Assembly (NCBI GenBank): GCA_903813345.2
Contig: CAIIXF020000009.1
Span: 6,444,030 to 6,508,029 of the forward strand
DNA: 64,000 bases
Direction of reading: 5' to 3'
Source: Owenia fusiformis
Lineage: Eukaryota > Annelida > Polychaeta > Sabellida > Oweniidae
Made by a program: the position numbers and the translations under genes. Shown in pieces: positions 10,789 through 22,187 of the stretch (the first letter of the stretch is position 1; every line of letters begins with the position of its first letter). Below the pieces are notes generated by a model. That model saw nothing but the letters and a program-made list of their open reading frames with translations, searched no databases and was not told where the DNA came from.

Positions 10789-12922
10789 TACCGTGATTTA
10801 CTTTGTAAAAAGTCACATTACGTGTCAAAATTGAAATGCAATGTAAATAGTTGCACAAATTGTAGCAATGATATGCAGTGTAAATGATTGCTAAACGTGT
10901 CAATACCGTGATTTACTTTGTAAAAAGTCACATTACGTGTCAAAATTGAAATGCAATGTAAATAGTTGCACAAATTGTAGCAATGATATGCAGTGTAAAT
11001 GATTGCTAAACGTGTCAATACCGTGATTTACTTTGTAAAAAGTCACATTACGTGTCAAAATTGAAATGCAATGTAAATAGTTGCACAAATTGTAGCAATG
11101 ATATGCAGTGTAAATGATTGCTAAACGTGTCAATACCGTGATTTACTTTGTAAAAAGTCACATTACGTGTCAAAATTGAAATGCAATGTAAATAGTTGCA
11201 CAAATTGTAGCAATGATATGCAGTGTAAATGATTGCTAAACGTGTCAATACCGTGATTTACTTTGTAAAAAGTCACATTACGTGTCAAAATTGAAATGCA
11301 ATGTAAATAGTTGCACAAATTGTAGCAATGATATGCAGTGTAAATGATTGCTAAACGTGTCAATACCGTGATTTACTTTGTAAAAAGTCACATTACGTGT
11401 CAAAATTGAAATGCAATGTAAATAGTTGCACAAATTGTAGCAATGATATGCAGTGTAAATGATTGCTAAACGTGTCAATACCGTGATTTACTTTGTAAAA
11501 AGTCACATTACGTGTCAAAATTGAAACTGCAATGGAAATAGTTGCACAAATTGTAGCAATGATATGCAGTGTAAATGATTGCTAAACGTGTCAATACCGT
11601 GATTTACTTTGTAAAAAGTCACATTACGTGTCAAAATTGAAATGCAATGTAAATAGTTGCACAAATTGTAGCAATGATATGCAGTGTAAATGATTGCTAA
11701 ACGTGTCAATACCGTGATTTACTTTGTAAAAAGTCACATTACGTGTCAAAATTGAAATGCAATGTAAATAGTTGCACAAATTGTAGCAATGATATGCAGT
11801 GTAAATGATTGCTAAACGTGTCAATACCGTGATTTACTTTGTAAAAAGTCACATTACGTGTCAAAATTGAAATGCAATGTAAATAGTTGCACAAATTGTA
11901 GCAATGATATGCAGTGTAAATGATTGCTAAACGTGTCAATACCGTGATTTACTTTGTAAAAAGTCACATTACGTGTCAAAATTGAAATGCAATGTAAATA
12001 GTTGCACAAATTGTAGCAATGATATGCAGTGTAAATGATTGCTAAACGTGTCAATACCGTGATTTACTTTGTAAAAAGTCACATTACGTGTCAAAATTGA
12101 AATGCAATGTAAATAGTTGCACAAATTGTAGCAATGATATGCAGTGTAAATGATTGCTAAACGTGTCAATACCGTGATTTACTTTGTAAAAAGTCACATT
12201 ACGTGTCAAAATTGAAACTGCAATGGAAATAGTTGCACAAATTGTTGTAATGATATGCAGTGTAAATGATTGTTGAACGTGTCAATACCGTGATTTACTT
12301 TGTAAAAAGTCACATTACGTGTCAAAATTGAAACTGCAATGGAAATAGTTGCACAAATTGTAGCAATGATATGCAGTGTAAATGATTGTTGAACGTGTCA
12401 ATACCGTGATTTACTTTGAAAATAGTCACATAACGTGTCAAAATTGAAATGCAATGTAAATAGTTGCACAAATTGTAGCAATGATATGCAGTGTAAATGA
12501 TTGTTGAACGTGTCAATACCGTGATTTACTTTGAAAATAGTCACATAACGTGTCAAAATTGAAATGCAATGTAAATAGTTGCACAAATTGTAGCAATGAT
12601 ATGCAGTGTAAATGATTGCTAAACGTGTCATTACTGTGATTTACTTTGTAAATAGTCACATAACGTGTCAAAATTGAAATGCAATGTAAATAGTTGCACA
12701 AATTGTAGCAATGATATGCAGTGTAAATGATTGCTAAACGTGTCAATACTGTGATTTACTATGTAAATAGTCATATAAGTTATAACGTGTCAAAAATGAA
12801 ATGCAATGCAAAAAGTTGCACAAATGCATCAATGATACGCAGTGTAAATACTTGCTAAAGGTGTCAATACTGTGATTTACTTTGTAAATAGTCATATAAC
12901 GTGTCAACAATGATATGCAATG

Positions 12923-13553
12923 TGTTACGCGGTATATGGCATACATTCATGGTTGCGCGGTATTTATGATACGGGTGAATATGCCATACTCACCTGCGGT
13001 ATATGGCATATTCCGCAGGTGAGTATGCGATATTCCGCAGTGAATATGCGATACATTGATTTCAGTGAATACCCGATACTCACCTGCGGAATATGTCATA
13101 CTCACTTGCAGAATATGCCATATACCGCAGGTGAATATGACATATACCGCAGGTGAAAACGTGATACAGAAAGCCTTGATTTGATTGGTTGCGAGAATCG
13201 ACTCTAAATGTAAAACTACGCTGGATTACCATTATAGTTAGTGCGTCGAGTACTAATATGTGAATCCTGGATTGATTGAGTAAGTTTATTACGCGAGATT
13301 GGTGACTGATACTTCTGCTAAGTTGATATATTCGATACACAGTACTGTTGATTCAGTAATCATTACAATAATTAATAACGTTTTACTATTTCGTTCAATC
13401 GATTCAATTGACAATTGCGTACTTCCGTATCACGTTCTCATTGGTTAGTTTGTATGCCATATACCGCAGGTGAATCTGTCATACACCGCAAGTGAATATG
13501 CCATATTCGTTGCGGAATATGACATATTTTTGTATCGTGTTTACCGCGTAACA
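12923..13553. mobile_element. TIR element inserted in the satellite, 5-bp target duplication CAATG
   Basis: Starts TGTTACGCGGTA (12,923-12,934) and ends TACCGCGTAACA (13,542-13,553), a perfect 12-bp inverted terminal repeat. It is flanked by CAATG at 12,918-12,922 and 13,554-13,558; removing the element and one CAATG restores a satellite-like sequence (ATATGCAATGTACATAG). Inside are many short alternating palindromic units built on GGAATATG, GCATATTC and CCGCAGGTGA (12,930-13,155 and 13,450-13,525). A second inner inverted pair (AACGTGATAC at about 13,157 and GTATCACGTT at about 13,428) bounds a central 270-bp segment. Confidence 0.9.
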
Positions 13554-14402
13554 CAATGTACATAGTTGCACAAATTGCACGATGATAAGCAATGTAAATA
13601 ATTCCGACAAAACGTGTCAATACTGTGATTTAGTTTGCAAATATTGCATGCACATACATGACAAGTGGTAGTAATAATGTCATTATATACAACGTAAATA
13701 GTCACCTTAAGTGTCAATAATGATAATATGCAGTGTGAATAACTATTTTGGCTTGTTATTCTCAATGATTCCCTTTCATTGCACTTTTAATGCCACATTT
13801 CAAGGTTTTGAGAAAACAAGGCAAGGTGTCTATTTTTGACATTGAAGCTATTATTTGTCCATCGTTTTAGTTTAATTCATGTCTAGGGGTACTTGGGTGC
13901 TATGCAAATACATGTACTGTAGTTAATCATTTAGTACACTACAGTACACTTACCAACACTTAAAATATTTTATATCTTATTCGTGGGCCTCATTCCTCTG
14001 TAGTGTACGTTTCACTACAAACAAACCGGTTCCGGATGTGATTAAAGTTCAGATTCAGCCACAATAGTTATGTTTATATCGAGTATCAGATAAATAACCT
14101 GTTAACCATGGTTAACATGACCCCTTCTTAACGAACATGTATCTGCGTGCTACTTGCGTTGGACCCATTTGGAAAGTGCAAGACAAAGGAGGTTTGGGGT
14201 GACCAGGAATGCTGTGCTAATCACAATGCCTATAGCAGCCTATAGCATATAGCAGGACTGAGCTGGTGTAAAGTTTAAAACAACAAGTACTTTGATTGCA
14301 ATTTATCACAGATGTAAGTTATACAACCATAATGAAGGTTAAAACAAGTGTATTACGAGTACTGATCTGATATTAGTAAATACCCTTGAGACATTTGATT
14401 AA

Positions 14403-14938
14403 CACTGGTGATCCACTCGATTACGCTGGTTACCAAAACGGTTCGTTTTGGTAACAAAATGTCGGAGCATCCGGAAGGTACGATTTTTCTCGTTTCCTTA
14501 TTCTACACGTTGTAGGTAGAATTCCCACGACATTTTTTAACACAAACGTGTATCAGTATCATATGTTTAAGAGAGTGTACATATTTGCGAACAAATAGTT
14601 CAGACGACAACAGAATGGTCGATTTACTTCCTCACTTAAGTTACATAAACGGTTCGGGTTAAAAGTGCAGATCTTAACTGTTTTTCGAAAAACCGTTTAT
14701 GTAACTTAAGTGAGGAAGTAAATCGACGATTCTGTTGTCCTCTGAGTTATTTTTTCGCAAACATAAAGTTTTTTAAAACATATGATACTGATGCACGTTG
14801 TGATAAAAAACGTCATGGGGATTCTGCCTACAACGCGTGAAATAAGGAAAAAAGAAAAATCGTGCCTTCGACGTTCCGACATTTTGTTACCAAAACGGTT
14901 CGTTTTGGTAACCAGCGTAATCGAGTGGATCACCAGTG
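14403..14938. mobile_element. foldback element, 5-bp target duplication ATTAA
   Basis: Two inverted arms of about 265 bp run from CACTGGTGATCCACTCG (14,403) to CGAGTGGATCACCAGTG (ending 14,938), with the pivot near 14,665-14,690. ATTAA is repeated directly at 14,398-14,402 and 14,939-14,943. Each arm also contains a short inner hairpin (GTTACCAAAACG, a GTT loop, CGTTTTGGTAAC). No protein is encoded. Its right end lies about 145 bp upstream of the start codon of the next gene, so it may affect that promoter. Confidence 0.9.
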
Positions 14939-15083
14939 ATTAAGCAGGACTGGTGAGCCTAGTTGGAAGGCACTGCTAAGTTAACATATGAGTCTTTGGA
15001 AGGGATATATTTGCACGCCGATTCTTTCGTATTAATACTGCTGATCAAATATCGAATGATAAGCGTGGAAGCAAATACTAAGA

Positions 15084-18000
15084 ATGGTTAAGCAAAGCAG
15101 AGAGAACAGTAAAGAACAGGTTTCTGTCTTTCAGCGGGAAGATGTTCAGTATTGGTTATTTGGGATTATCTTTATCCTTGGATTCAATGCATCAATATAT
15201 GTAGCTGGTAAGTGACTACCCTTTGCATTCGTTTGACTTCACTTCTTAAAAGAGAGCTTCGTCTTCAGTTGTAGTTTAACTAGACTCTGCACGCAGGGTA
15301 GTAAGTGACTGTGTTAAGCTATATACTGTACATCATGTTATTCATTCATATCTGATTATATCTCCATTAAGGCATTATGATATCTTTTATTTGATTAAAG
15401 CAAATGTGCTCTACAGGGAGTAACAATGAGGTGGAGTAAGTTACTCCTGGGCTCCTGGATCTGTGCTCATACTCACTTACCAATTTGAAAACCTCATAGA
15501 TTAGCTCAAATCGATCTCACTGCCATCTTTCGGACTAGTCTAGTAACTACAAGCCTTTACCCCCTACAACAACATCTCCCCACTGCAGGCCTGTCAACTT
15601 GGGAACACCTAACATGAGTGACTTGACAATTACCAGGTAAAATGCGTATTTGCGTGACATTTTCTGTCACGCAAAAATAACTGGCGTGACTTCAAATTCT
15701 TCAGCAAATGCGTGACAAATACGCAAATTGCGGGACAGTTGACAGGCCTGCCACTGTGTGAGAAGTTTTCATACCTGTGTAGTCGAGTAGTGGAAGGGGG
15801 GTCACATGACCTTGTAACTAGACTACTTTCTGACCAGCACCCTTGGCGAACTATATCTGCTCTGTCTACGTATAGAATCATGTACGTATACAAATTCATA
15901 TTTTATTATACTATTCCATGACAGGTCATCTGCGACATTGGGATGCAACATCCGGCTTCACACACAATACAAGTGCCACATCAAAGGATAGGTTTTTACC
16001 AGAACCATTCATAGAGGAGCCTGGGGTCAAAGGAAGGTAGGTTATTTTAGCCATTATCAAAAGACATCACATTGTGACTTTATGTCTTGATATATCTTGG
16101 CATATACCGTACGGAATTTATCTAATATTTAATAAGTAATTCTTGGAGGAAAACATACACGACATTAGAATCCATATTTTTCAGCAACTGACTAACTGAG
16201 ATCAAGTAATCATTCAATTCATTGTTACACGGTAAATGCTTGAAATCATTGCTACATGTCTTCAGGCATGGTGCCAATGCAGATGGACGATGGTATTATT
16301 GGAAACTCCCACCAGATCAGGCCACTGTGGTGACAAGGCTGTCTGTCTGGTTGTGTTATGCTGGCCATCAAATACTTATTTGGTGGGTGATTTACCAGGC
16401 TCAACTCTCCAAGGTACAACCCAATTTACCTTATATTTATGGTACCCTTTATTTATTCTTTGGCATTGCGTATTTATTCATAAACTACCATAAGCTTAAT
16501 CTCCGTAATTAATACTTCTTGGTCTTTTATACGATCATATACAATGACCTATCCAATACTACCCTTTGTCTCAATTCATTTGATTTCGCCTCTCAAAAAG
16601 ATGGCGTCAGAATAATGGAAATAACGTCACAACGCATGCGCGTAAATCGACATTTCATGGTCCAAAGATTTCAATGGAGAGCAGTCTTCATCAAAATTTA
16701 AAATTTTAATAACTTTTTAGCAAATCATTTTTTTTTTAGGATTCGACGGATCTTTGTTACACCCAACGAAGTGTTCGTTTTGATATATAAATAAGCAAAA
16801 TTCATCCATAGATCTTTCGGCCTTTTAATGATTTAATTTTCGGGATGTTTTGCTAAAATCCCCCATTGGCCGCCATTATAAACTTTGAAAAAATTCAAAT
16901 CCTCATTTCATATCATTCGTTAAGTGATCTAAACAACTCCGATCGCTTAGGATTCAACGGATTCTAAGAGATCAAAGCTAACACAATATGCTGACAACTC
17001 CTGTTTCAATATTTGCCGCATAATCTTTCGGCCTTTTAGGTTATAAATTTGTCAATTTTTGATTTTCGACCATTAATTAATGACGAACTTGGATCCGAGA
17101 TTCATTGTCTCAGGATTCATGATGCTATTTCCATTATTCTACGCCATGCTTCATTCATAAACATGGGCCCAAAACCCGACATTAAGATTGTGGACAAACT
17201 ACTCTGTATTGGAGATGCATAGTCAAACTATATTTAAAGAAGGGTAAATATGCATTTCTTAATAATTAGAGTATGGACCCAGGCATGACTAAATATAGCA
17301 GTAATGTGATGAACTTCAACAAGAAAGCAGTAACCATCAATGTACTGTTCCACATCTTGCACCTACTACAGACCCACGTGACGTATGATGCAACTGCGCA
17401 AGATGTATCCGTCGCAAGTTCTCAATGTAAGTGGCAGTTTCGAGTACGAGGACAATTTTTTAATGGGGGAGTTGTGAAGCAATATCAGACATGTCATTTT
17501 TCTTTTACTATGAAAACATTGTGTGAAAATTTATTTAAATGCAACGAGAACTTGAAGTTATTTATATTATCATAAACTCTATTAAAAATCAACTTTTGAA
17601 AAATTACCAATGTTATTTCGAATGCCCAATGAATGCATGACCCATCTGTTCCATTATTCAGCTTCTGTGATTATGATGGCGATATTTGTCTTCGTAATTG
17701 AATACAAAGAAAGGGGGTTATTCTTCGGCTGGCCCACTCTAAGGGATACTGGCACCTTGAGCAAGACCCTGAGACTGGACTACAAGCCCATAGACCTGAT
17801 AAGAAAGTACCACGCATACCCCTTCGCATGGGCTTCTACTTACACATTCTGGTATCATCCGATGGAAAACACCCTCGGTCATGTAACTGGAATATTTTAC
17901 ACTTGGATAATTCTTTTACAAGGTAGGTTTGGCCACGACTGGTCATCCGATATGACTTCTTCCTTTCACCCATCCTATCGGTCATCGTAATTAAAGAACT

Positions 18001-19478
18001 ATACCTTGTACACATTTTTGACCACTGTCTGTATTCACTTACTGTCTAGTCTATATTTAGCTATCCTTTGAACGCACGCGTGCAGACATCACCCACTCCG
18101 TTCCTTTCTTACATTCACCAAATGCAGGACTCATCATCTTCTCAACAAGGAACAGAGTTGGCGGTGTCTGGAACCTTGCATCCGTTCAGCATGTGGTTCA
18201 GAGGTTGATATCCCAACGATAATCATTGTATCAACACCTTATTCCATATTTGTAGGAAGTCTTATGTACACCCATATGCATACAAACAAGTATTGGAGGC
18301 TATTCTTGGAGGCTTGGGTTGCGGTCCATGGCTACCAAGTAGCAATTCAAACAGGGGGACCAGCTCTGCTCGGCACAACCATGTGGCCAATGTTTGCCTT
18401 TGGTTTCCTCATAATGATTACTGTCACACAAGTACGTTTTACCTTCCTTACCGATGTAACAGTTTTGTTTTATCTTGACGACCATAGCACTACAAAGGGC
18501 ATTGTCAAGACACTGATAAAATGATTTTACCTGGGCAAACTTCAATTTTTTAACTCATGAACTGATTAGCTCTCTCGCACGTCGACGCCGGACCCAAAGA
18601 TTTAATTGAAGTTTGTTCAATAATTGAGCCTGGCCATAGGAAAACCGGTCTTATCACAAAAATTAAAATTGTGCTACAGAGCCAAAAATGTGTCAATTGT
18701 ATTTTATGTTTTTGACCTAAAAGGTTAGGTTTACAGATTCAGAGATTGATTCGAACTAATGATCAAAGTGCTGAATTGTCTTTGTCTCGTGTTGATGTTG
18801 ATGGGCGTTTGTCTGTACATTTTGCTGCTCCTGAGCCATCGTTAATTGAATCGACATTCTAGAATCCCGGATCTAGAATAGCGTTCATATTGAATATTAA
18901 AATATGCTCTTTGATTGCTACACAATTCCTACAAATACATGTACGTATCTCTGATTATGTTGCAGATTTTCACAATAGGAGCTCTGAGGCGTCTCCCATT
19001 GTTGTTGAGACTTGTACCATTCCTAAGTGTTCTTACGCTCATCATCTACTCATACAGCTGGATTCCAAATGAAAAGGGACAGGTGTGGGTGCGCATGCCG
19101 GAAGTAACGCGCATTGCTGCCACCTATTATATGTTCGTGCCTCTAACATGGCTGATTCTACGAACTCTGATGAAACTGCAGCCATATGGGAGTCATTCAC
19201 AAAGAAAACTGGCAGACAACCCAAAATCAACTTTAAAACATTATGTAAATCTTTGTTTTGCATTCTTGATATATTTAATGATGATTTGGTTGTCTGTACA
19301 TGTGCAAAAGGAAGACTGGACGTTCCATGTGATTGCCATTATGGTTGTCTTAGTTTTTGTGTTTAGTACTGCTGTTTGCATTACTACCGTAATGTTTGTA
19401 CAACCTGCCATGGAAACATGGTTACCAAGGCAACCAGTAGACCATAGAGACAATTCAAGCACGCCAAAAAGGGATTGA
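15084..19478 (+). CDS. seven-exon gene for an unrecognised polytopic membrane protein (496 aa)
   Basis: Exons 15084-15207, 15925-16036, 16266-16413, 17270-17426, 17662-17922, 18256-18431 and 18966-19478 all have GT-AG borders and join in one frame (1491 nt). The start is the first ATG of exon 1 and reads MVKQSRENSK. I count about 11 hydrophobic segments from YWLFGIIFILGF at the N-terminus to FHVIAIMVVLVFVFSTAVC near the C-terminus. Polar, His-rich motifs lie in or beside the membrane spans: AGHQILIWW, HILHLLQTH, KYHAYPFAW, YHPMENTLGH and AVHGYQ. Their spacing suggests ligands for a metal, haem or lipid headgroup, but that is inference. I do not recognise the family. The tail is hydrophilic (HRDNSSTPKRD). 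Introns hold a small TIR element (15596-15750) and degenerate repeats (16,600-17,110). A poly(A) signal lies at 19,556. Gene structure is well supported; function is unknown. Confidence 0.85.
15596..15750. mobile_element. 155-bp TIR element in intron 1, 6-bp duplication CCACTG
   Basis: Ends are CAGGCCTGTCAACT (15,596) and its reverse complement AGTTGACAGGCCTG (ending 15,750). CCACTG flanks it directly at 15,590-15,595 and 15,751-15,756. The interior (GCGTGACATTTTCTGTCACGC) recurs in reverse orientation at about 61,345-61,443, so this is a dispersed family. Confidence 0.85.
16600..17110. repeat. degenerate two-copy repeat in intron 3
   Basis: Two loosely similar blocks share AGGATTCGACGGAT/AGGATTCAACGGAT and ATCTTTCGGCCTTTTA (near 16,738/16,950 and 16,811/17,022). 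Nothing here looks coding. Confidence 0.5.
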
Positions 19479-19555
19479 AATTTTTGACAGAGCTAAAATT
19501 CAAATAGTAAAGTGATAATTATAATTTTGGAATAGGTAGTTAAAAGTTTCTAGTA

Positions 19556-19561
19556 AATAAA
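19556..19561 (+). terminator. candidate poly(A) signal AATAAA
   Basis: AATAAA lies 78 nt after the stop codon of the membrane-protein gene (stop at 19,476-19,478), a usual place for a cleavage signal. Confidence 0.6.
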
Positions 19562-19569
19562 ATATTAAT

Positions 19570-20316
19570 GAATACCATCACCACTATCATTCTGACTGGA
19601 GATCGTCCTTATTCCTATGGACTGTATTCGTATTTGCAACTAATCAGTGCAAAAATAGAGAAATTCTGCAAGCAGTCACTACCATTTGCGCCATGTTGTT
19701 TTGATAACTGAATAAGTGTTTATATGATCTGAATGATCATTTGGCAACACACTTTTGAAAATGTAAAATACAAAATAAAATTGTACTGTGTTAAAACTCG
19801 AAACCCAAATATTCACTTCTAGAAAAAAAATACTGCAAAGGAAAGTTAAACAACTGCCGACGACAGCCAACCAATGTTATCTTGGATTTCCGAGTATTTT
19901 GTTCTCTTACCTTAAATTCAAAGGCCTAAATTATGTCCAAGTCAAAAAATGAATGTGGAAAATGTCTGACTGGTAACGCCAAAAGTGTATTTACCCAGAA
20001 GTCTTTCTTGATACGGATTTTCATCTTAAGATCATGGTACCTTTTTTAGTGTGTGTCAATATGGTCCTCAGGACTGACCAGTGCTTCCATCCTTTACTTG
20101 TACATAGATTACAGTAATGTAATTTAGTCTAAAACAGATTATTAATGTTTTTTATCAGATATATAAACTAGGTCAATGTTTGTTTTAATTGATTGATGAA
20201 CACCGCAGTTGTAGAAGTGTGACTAGAATAAAAAAAAAACAGCCAAATGTAAAGAACTATCGAAGCAGTTATCAAGTGATTTAATATATTGGCAGAAGTT
20301 TTAACATAACACCTGT
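19570..20316. other. intergenic, nothing recognised
   Basis: AT-rich sequence between the membrane-protein gene and the next foldback element. I see no coding exon or repeat structure. Confidence 0.5.
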
Positions 20317-20857
20317 CAGTATCAAGCGAAGTTATGGCCGACACCTTCGCATTTAAGATGGCGGACGGGAAGTGCCGATTTCGATATTTTTAGTTTTCAT
20401 CGAATTAAACTACTTTATCGTTGACAAATGTTTTGATATTTGAACTAAACCAGGCTTATATGACATGAATATGATCAATTGTTCATATACCAGGTACCAC
20501 AATTCACCGATATCTTCCACCGCTTAAGAGAAGGTTACTGGGATTTTGGTTTCATGACCGTTACCGTATCATACAATTCCAGTTGCCTTCCTTTAGGCAG
20601 TGGAAGATATCGTTGAATCGTGGTTCACACGCACGATATATGAAAAAATATATCATACTTCAGAGTTTCCAACTTTCCATATCATATAATTATTAAAGCA
20701 TTACGTCAACTATAGTTTAGTAGTAGTAGTTATAGTAGTTTAATTCGATGAAAACTAAAAATTTCGAAATCGACACTAATTCCCGTCGGTGCGGTGCGTG
20801 TGTCCCGTCCGCCATCTTAAATGCGAAGGTGACGGCCGTAACCTTCGCTTGATACTG
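20317..20857. mobile_element. foldback element
   Basis: Inverted arms: CAGTATCAAGCGAAG at 20,317 mirrors CTTCGCTTGATACTG ending at 20,857. Inward, TTCGCATTTAAGATGGCGGA mirrors TCCGCCATCTTAAATGCGAA, TTTTCATCGAATTAAACTAC mirrors GTAGTTTAATTCGATGAAAA, and GATATCTTCCAC mirrors GTGGAAGATATC near the centre (about 20,510-20,610). No target duplication is evident. The ATG within AAGATGGCGGA opens no long frame. Confidence 0.85.
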
Positions 20858-21096
20858 GCCAGTGATATATACAGGTGGATGTTGGATTGTACTCCCCAAC
20901 TGAGTTACCTTAATAAAAAGTAGGGTTACTCCTGATATTAAACTGCAATGTATTATTGTTACTGCCAAAAACATGCTGTCATTCACCATATTTCAAAACA
21001 CCGATAACTACATCAAAATAAAGCCCTGGTTATTCAACATGTTATAGAATTATAATAAGATGACCTATTGACGATAATCCTGGCTTTATACATTTA

Positions 21097-21570
21097 CAGT
21101 AGAATCTGTATATCTGAACACCTGGCTAATCCGAACACCTCCCAATCTGAACTTTTTTCGTTCCCATTTTTCCTCCCATTGACTCCCATGTTAAAAAAAT
21201 TGAAATGTGAACATGCAGTGAACAGCCGAACATATTTGAAAAATTAACCTGTCTAATCTGAACACTTTTCATGAAATTTCACATGTGTCATACAAAATTG
21301 CTCAAATATTGTCATGATATCAAAATTTTGGAAAAACTTCAAGAATGTTGTTGATTATAATAAGACTTTCCAGCATCATTTGAATCGAATTTTCAAATAT
21401 CTGAAATGCCGTAAAGCAATGTGGTCAAATGAACTATAAATATGTACCGAGAATGTGTTTACATTTCTTCAGAATCCGGTATCTCGCGAATGCAAAAACC
21501 TCGAAATGTGAACACCTCTTAATCTGAACGCTTTAAACCGACCCCAATTCAGATTAGACAGGTTTTACTG
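21097..21570. mobile_element. MITE of the CAGTAAAACCTG family, TA target duplication
   Basis: Starts CAGTAGAATCTG after TA (21,095-21,096) and ends GGTTTTACTG before TA (21,571-21,572). Repeated phrases such as CTAATCCGAACACC and CAGATTAGACAGGTTTTACTG give it inverted character. The TA duplication and end sequence fit Tc1/mariner-pogo-type MITEs. Relatives or fragments in this window: 34,600-34,697, 36,470-36,819, 38,915-39,004, 42,608-42,922, 44,975-45,107, 47,077-47,222, 57,100-57,190, 57,815-58,008 and 63,080-63,262. Confidence 0.85.
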
Positions 21571-21579
21571 TATACACAA

Positions 21580-22187
21580 AGTGACAGTGAATACGTCAAC
21601 TCGGCAACTTAACAATTGTGTATATATGTGCAACTCATTTCATCAAATCATACAATAATTGAAAACGTGATCATTGAGCATTAGATATGCCTCTTTAAGA
21701 GCATGGGATATCATGGATCCGGGGGAGTATAGATAACATCATCAAAGTATATCAGTGAGATGTATAGGGACACAAATATGACATGGTGTTTACCTACAAG
21801 GGAAGTAGGGTAAGCTACGGATATACGTGTGACGGAAAGGGTGCATTCACCAATATACGGTACTCAACTCAGACCAAATATCACCCACCGTAAAACTGGC
21901 GGGATTGCGCATTGAAAAACATCCTTCTGTTAAACCTTGCAATTCAGTAATTCGACATTAAACGATCTTGCAGAAATATGAATGCCTTATCTGATCACAG
22001 GAAATCAATCGTGGATGGTTGACGAGTATCCCTAGATGTGTCGTCAAAATCGTCCCCCTCCACGATAAAATCGTGTTTCGAGAAACGGAAAAATCTTAGA
22101 AATCCACAAATCGTAATTTTGAAGATGTTCTCGAATAGAAACGGGCTCCTGTTTTAATTAGTCGTATTGTTCACTGTTATTATCGCC
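21580..22187. promoter_or_regulatory. presumed upstream region of the PPxY membrane-protein gene
   Basis: No gene or repeat recognised. It lies between the MITE and the start codon at 22,188, so it is the likely promoter region. I see no clear TATA box at a fixed distance. Confidence 0.35.

Larger units (their letters stand above)
7380..13745. repeat. 115-bp satellite array with diverged flanks
   Basis: A 115-bp unit is repeated head to tail, nearly without change, from about 8660 to 12,750 (about 36 units). Landmarks are GCAATGATATGCAGTGTAAA, CAATACCGTGATTTACTTTG and CACATTACGTGTCAAAATTG. Diverged units extend the array to the left (about 7380-7915) and right (12,750-12,917 and 13,559-13,745). 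Some units carry a 1-bp insertion (GAAACTGCAATGG, 116 bp) at 11,521, 12,212 and about 12,328. Each unit shows a 66-codon open frame on the minus strand, but 115 is not a multiple of three and the frames overlap, so it is not coding. Two inverted-repeat elements are embedded in it (7919-8562 and 12,923-13,553). Confidence 0.95.

Noticed and set aside
8648-12746. About 35 repeated 60-77-codon minus-strand open frames
   Set aside because: They are shadows of the 115-bp satellite. The frames overlap, the unit length is not a multiple of three and no start context or function is suggested.
8560-12917. CRISPR-like regular spacing
   Set aside because: Whole units repeat with no unique spacers, and the genome is an intron-containing animal genome.
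17610-17661. Upstream part of the open frame leading into exon 5 of the membrane-protein gene
   Set aside because: It precedes a good acceptor (TTATTCAG) and joining exon 4 at 17,662 keeps the frame; the extra residues are intron.
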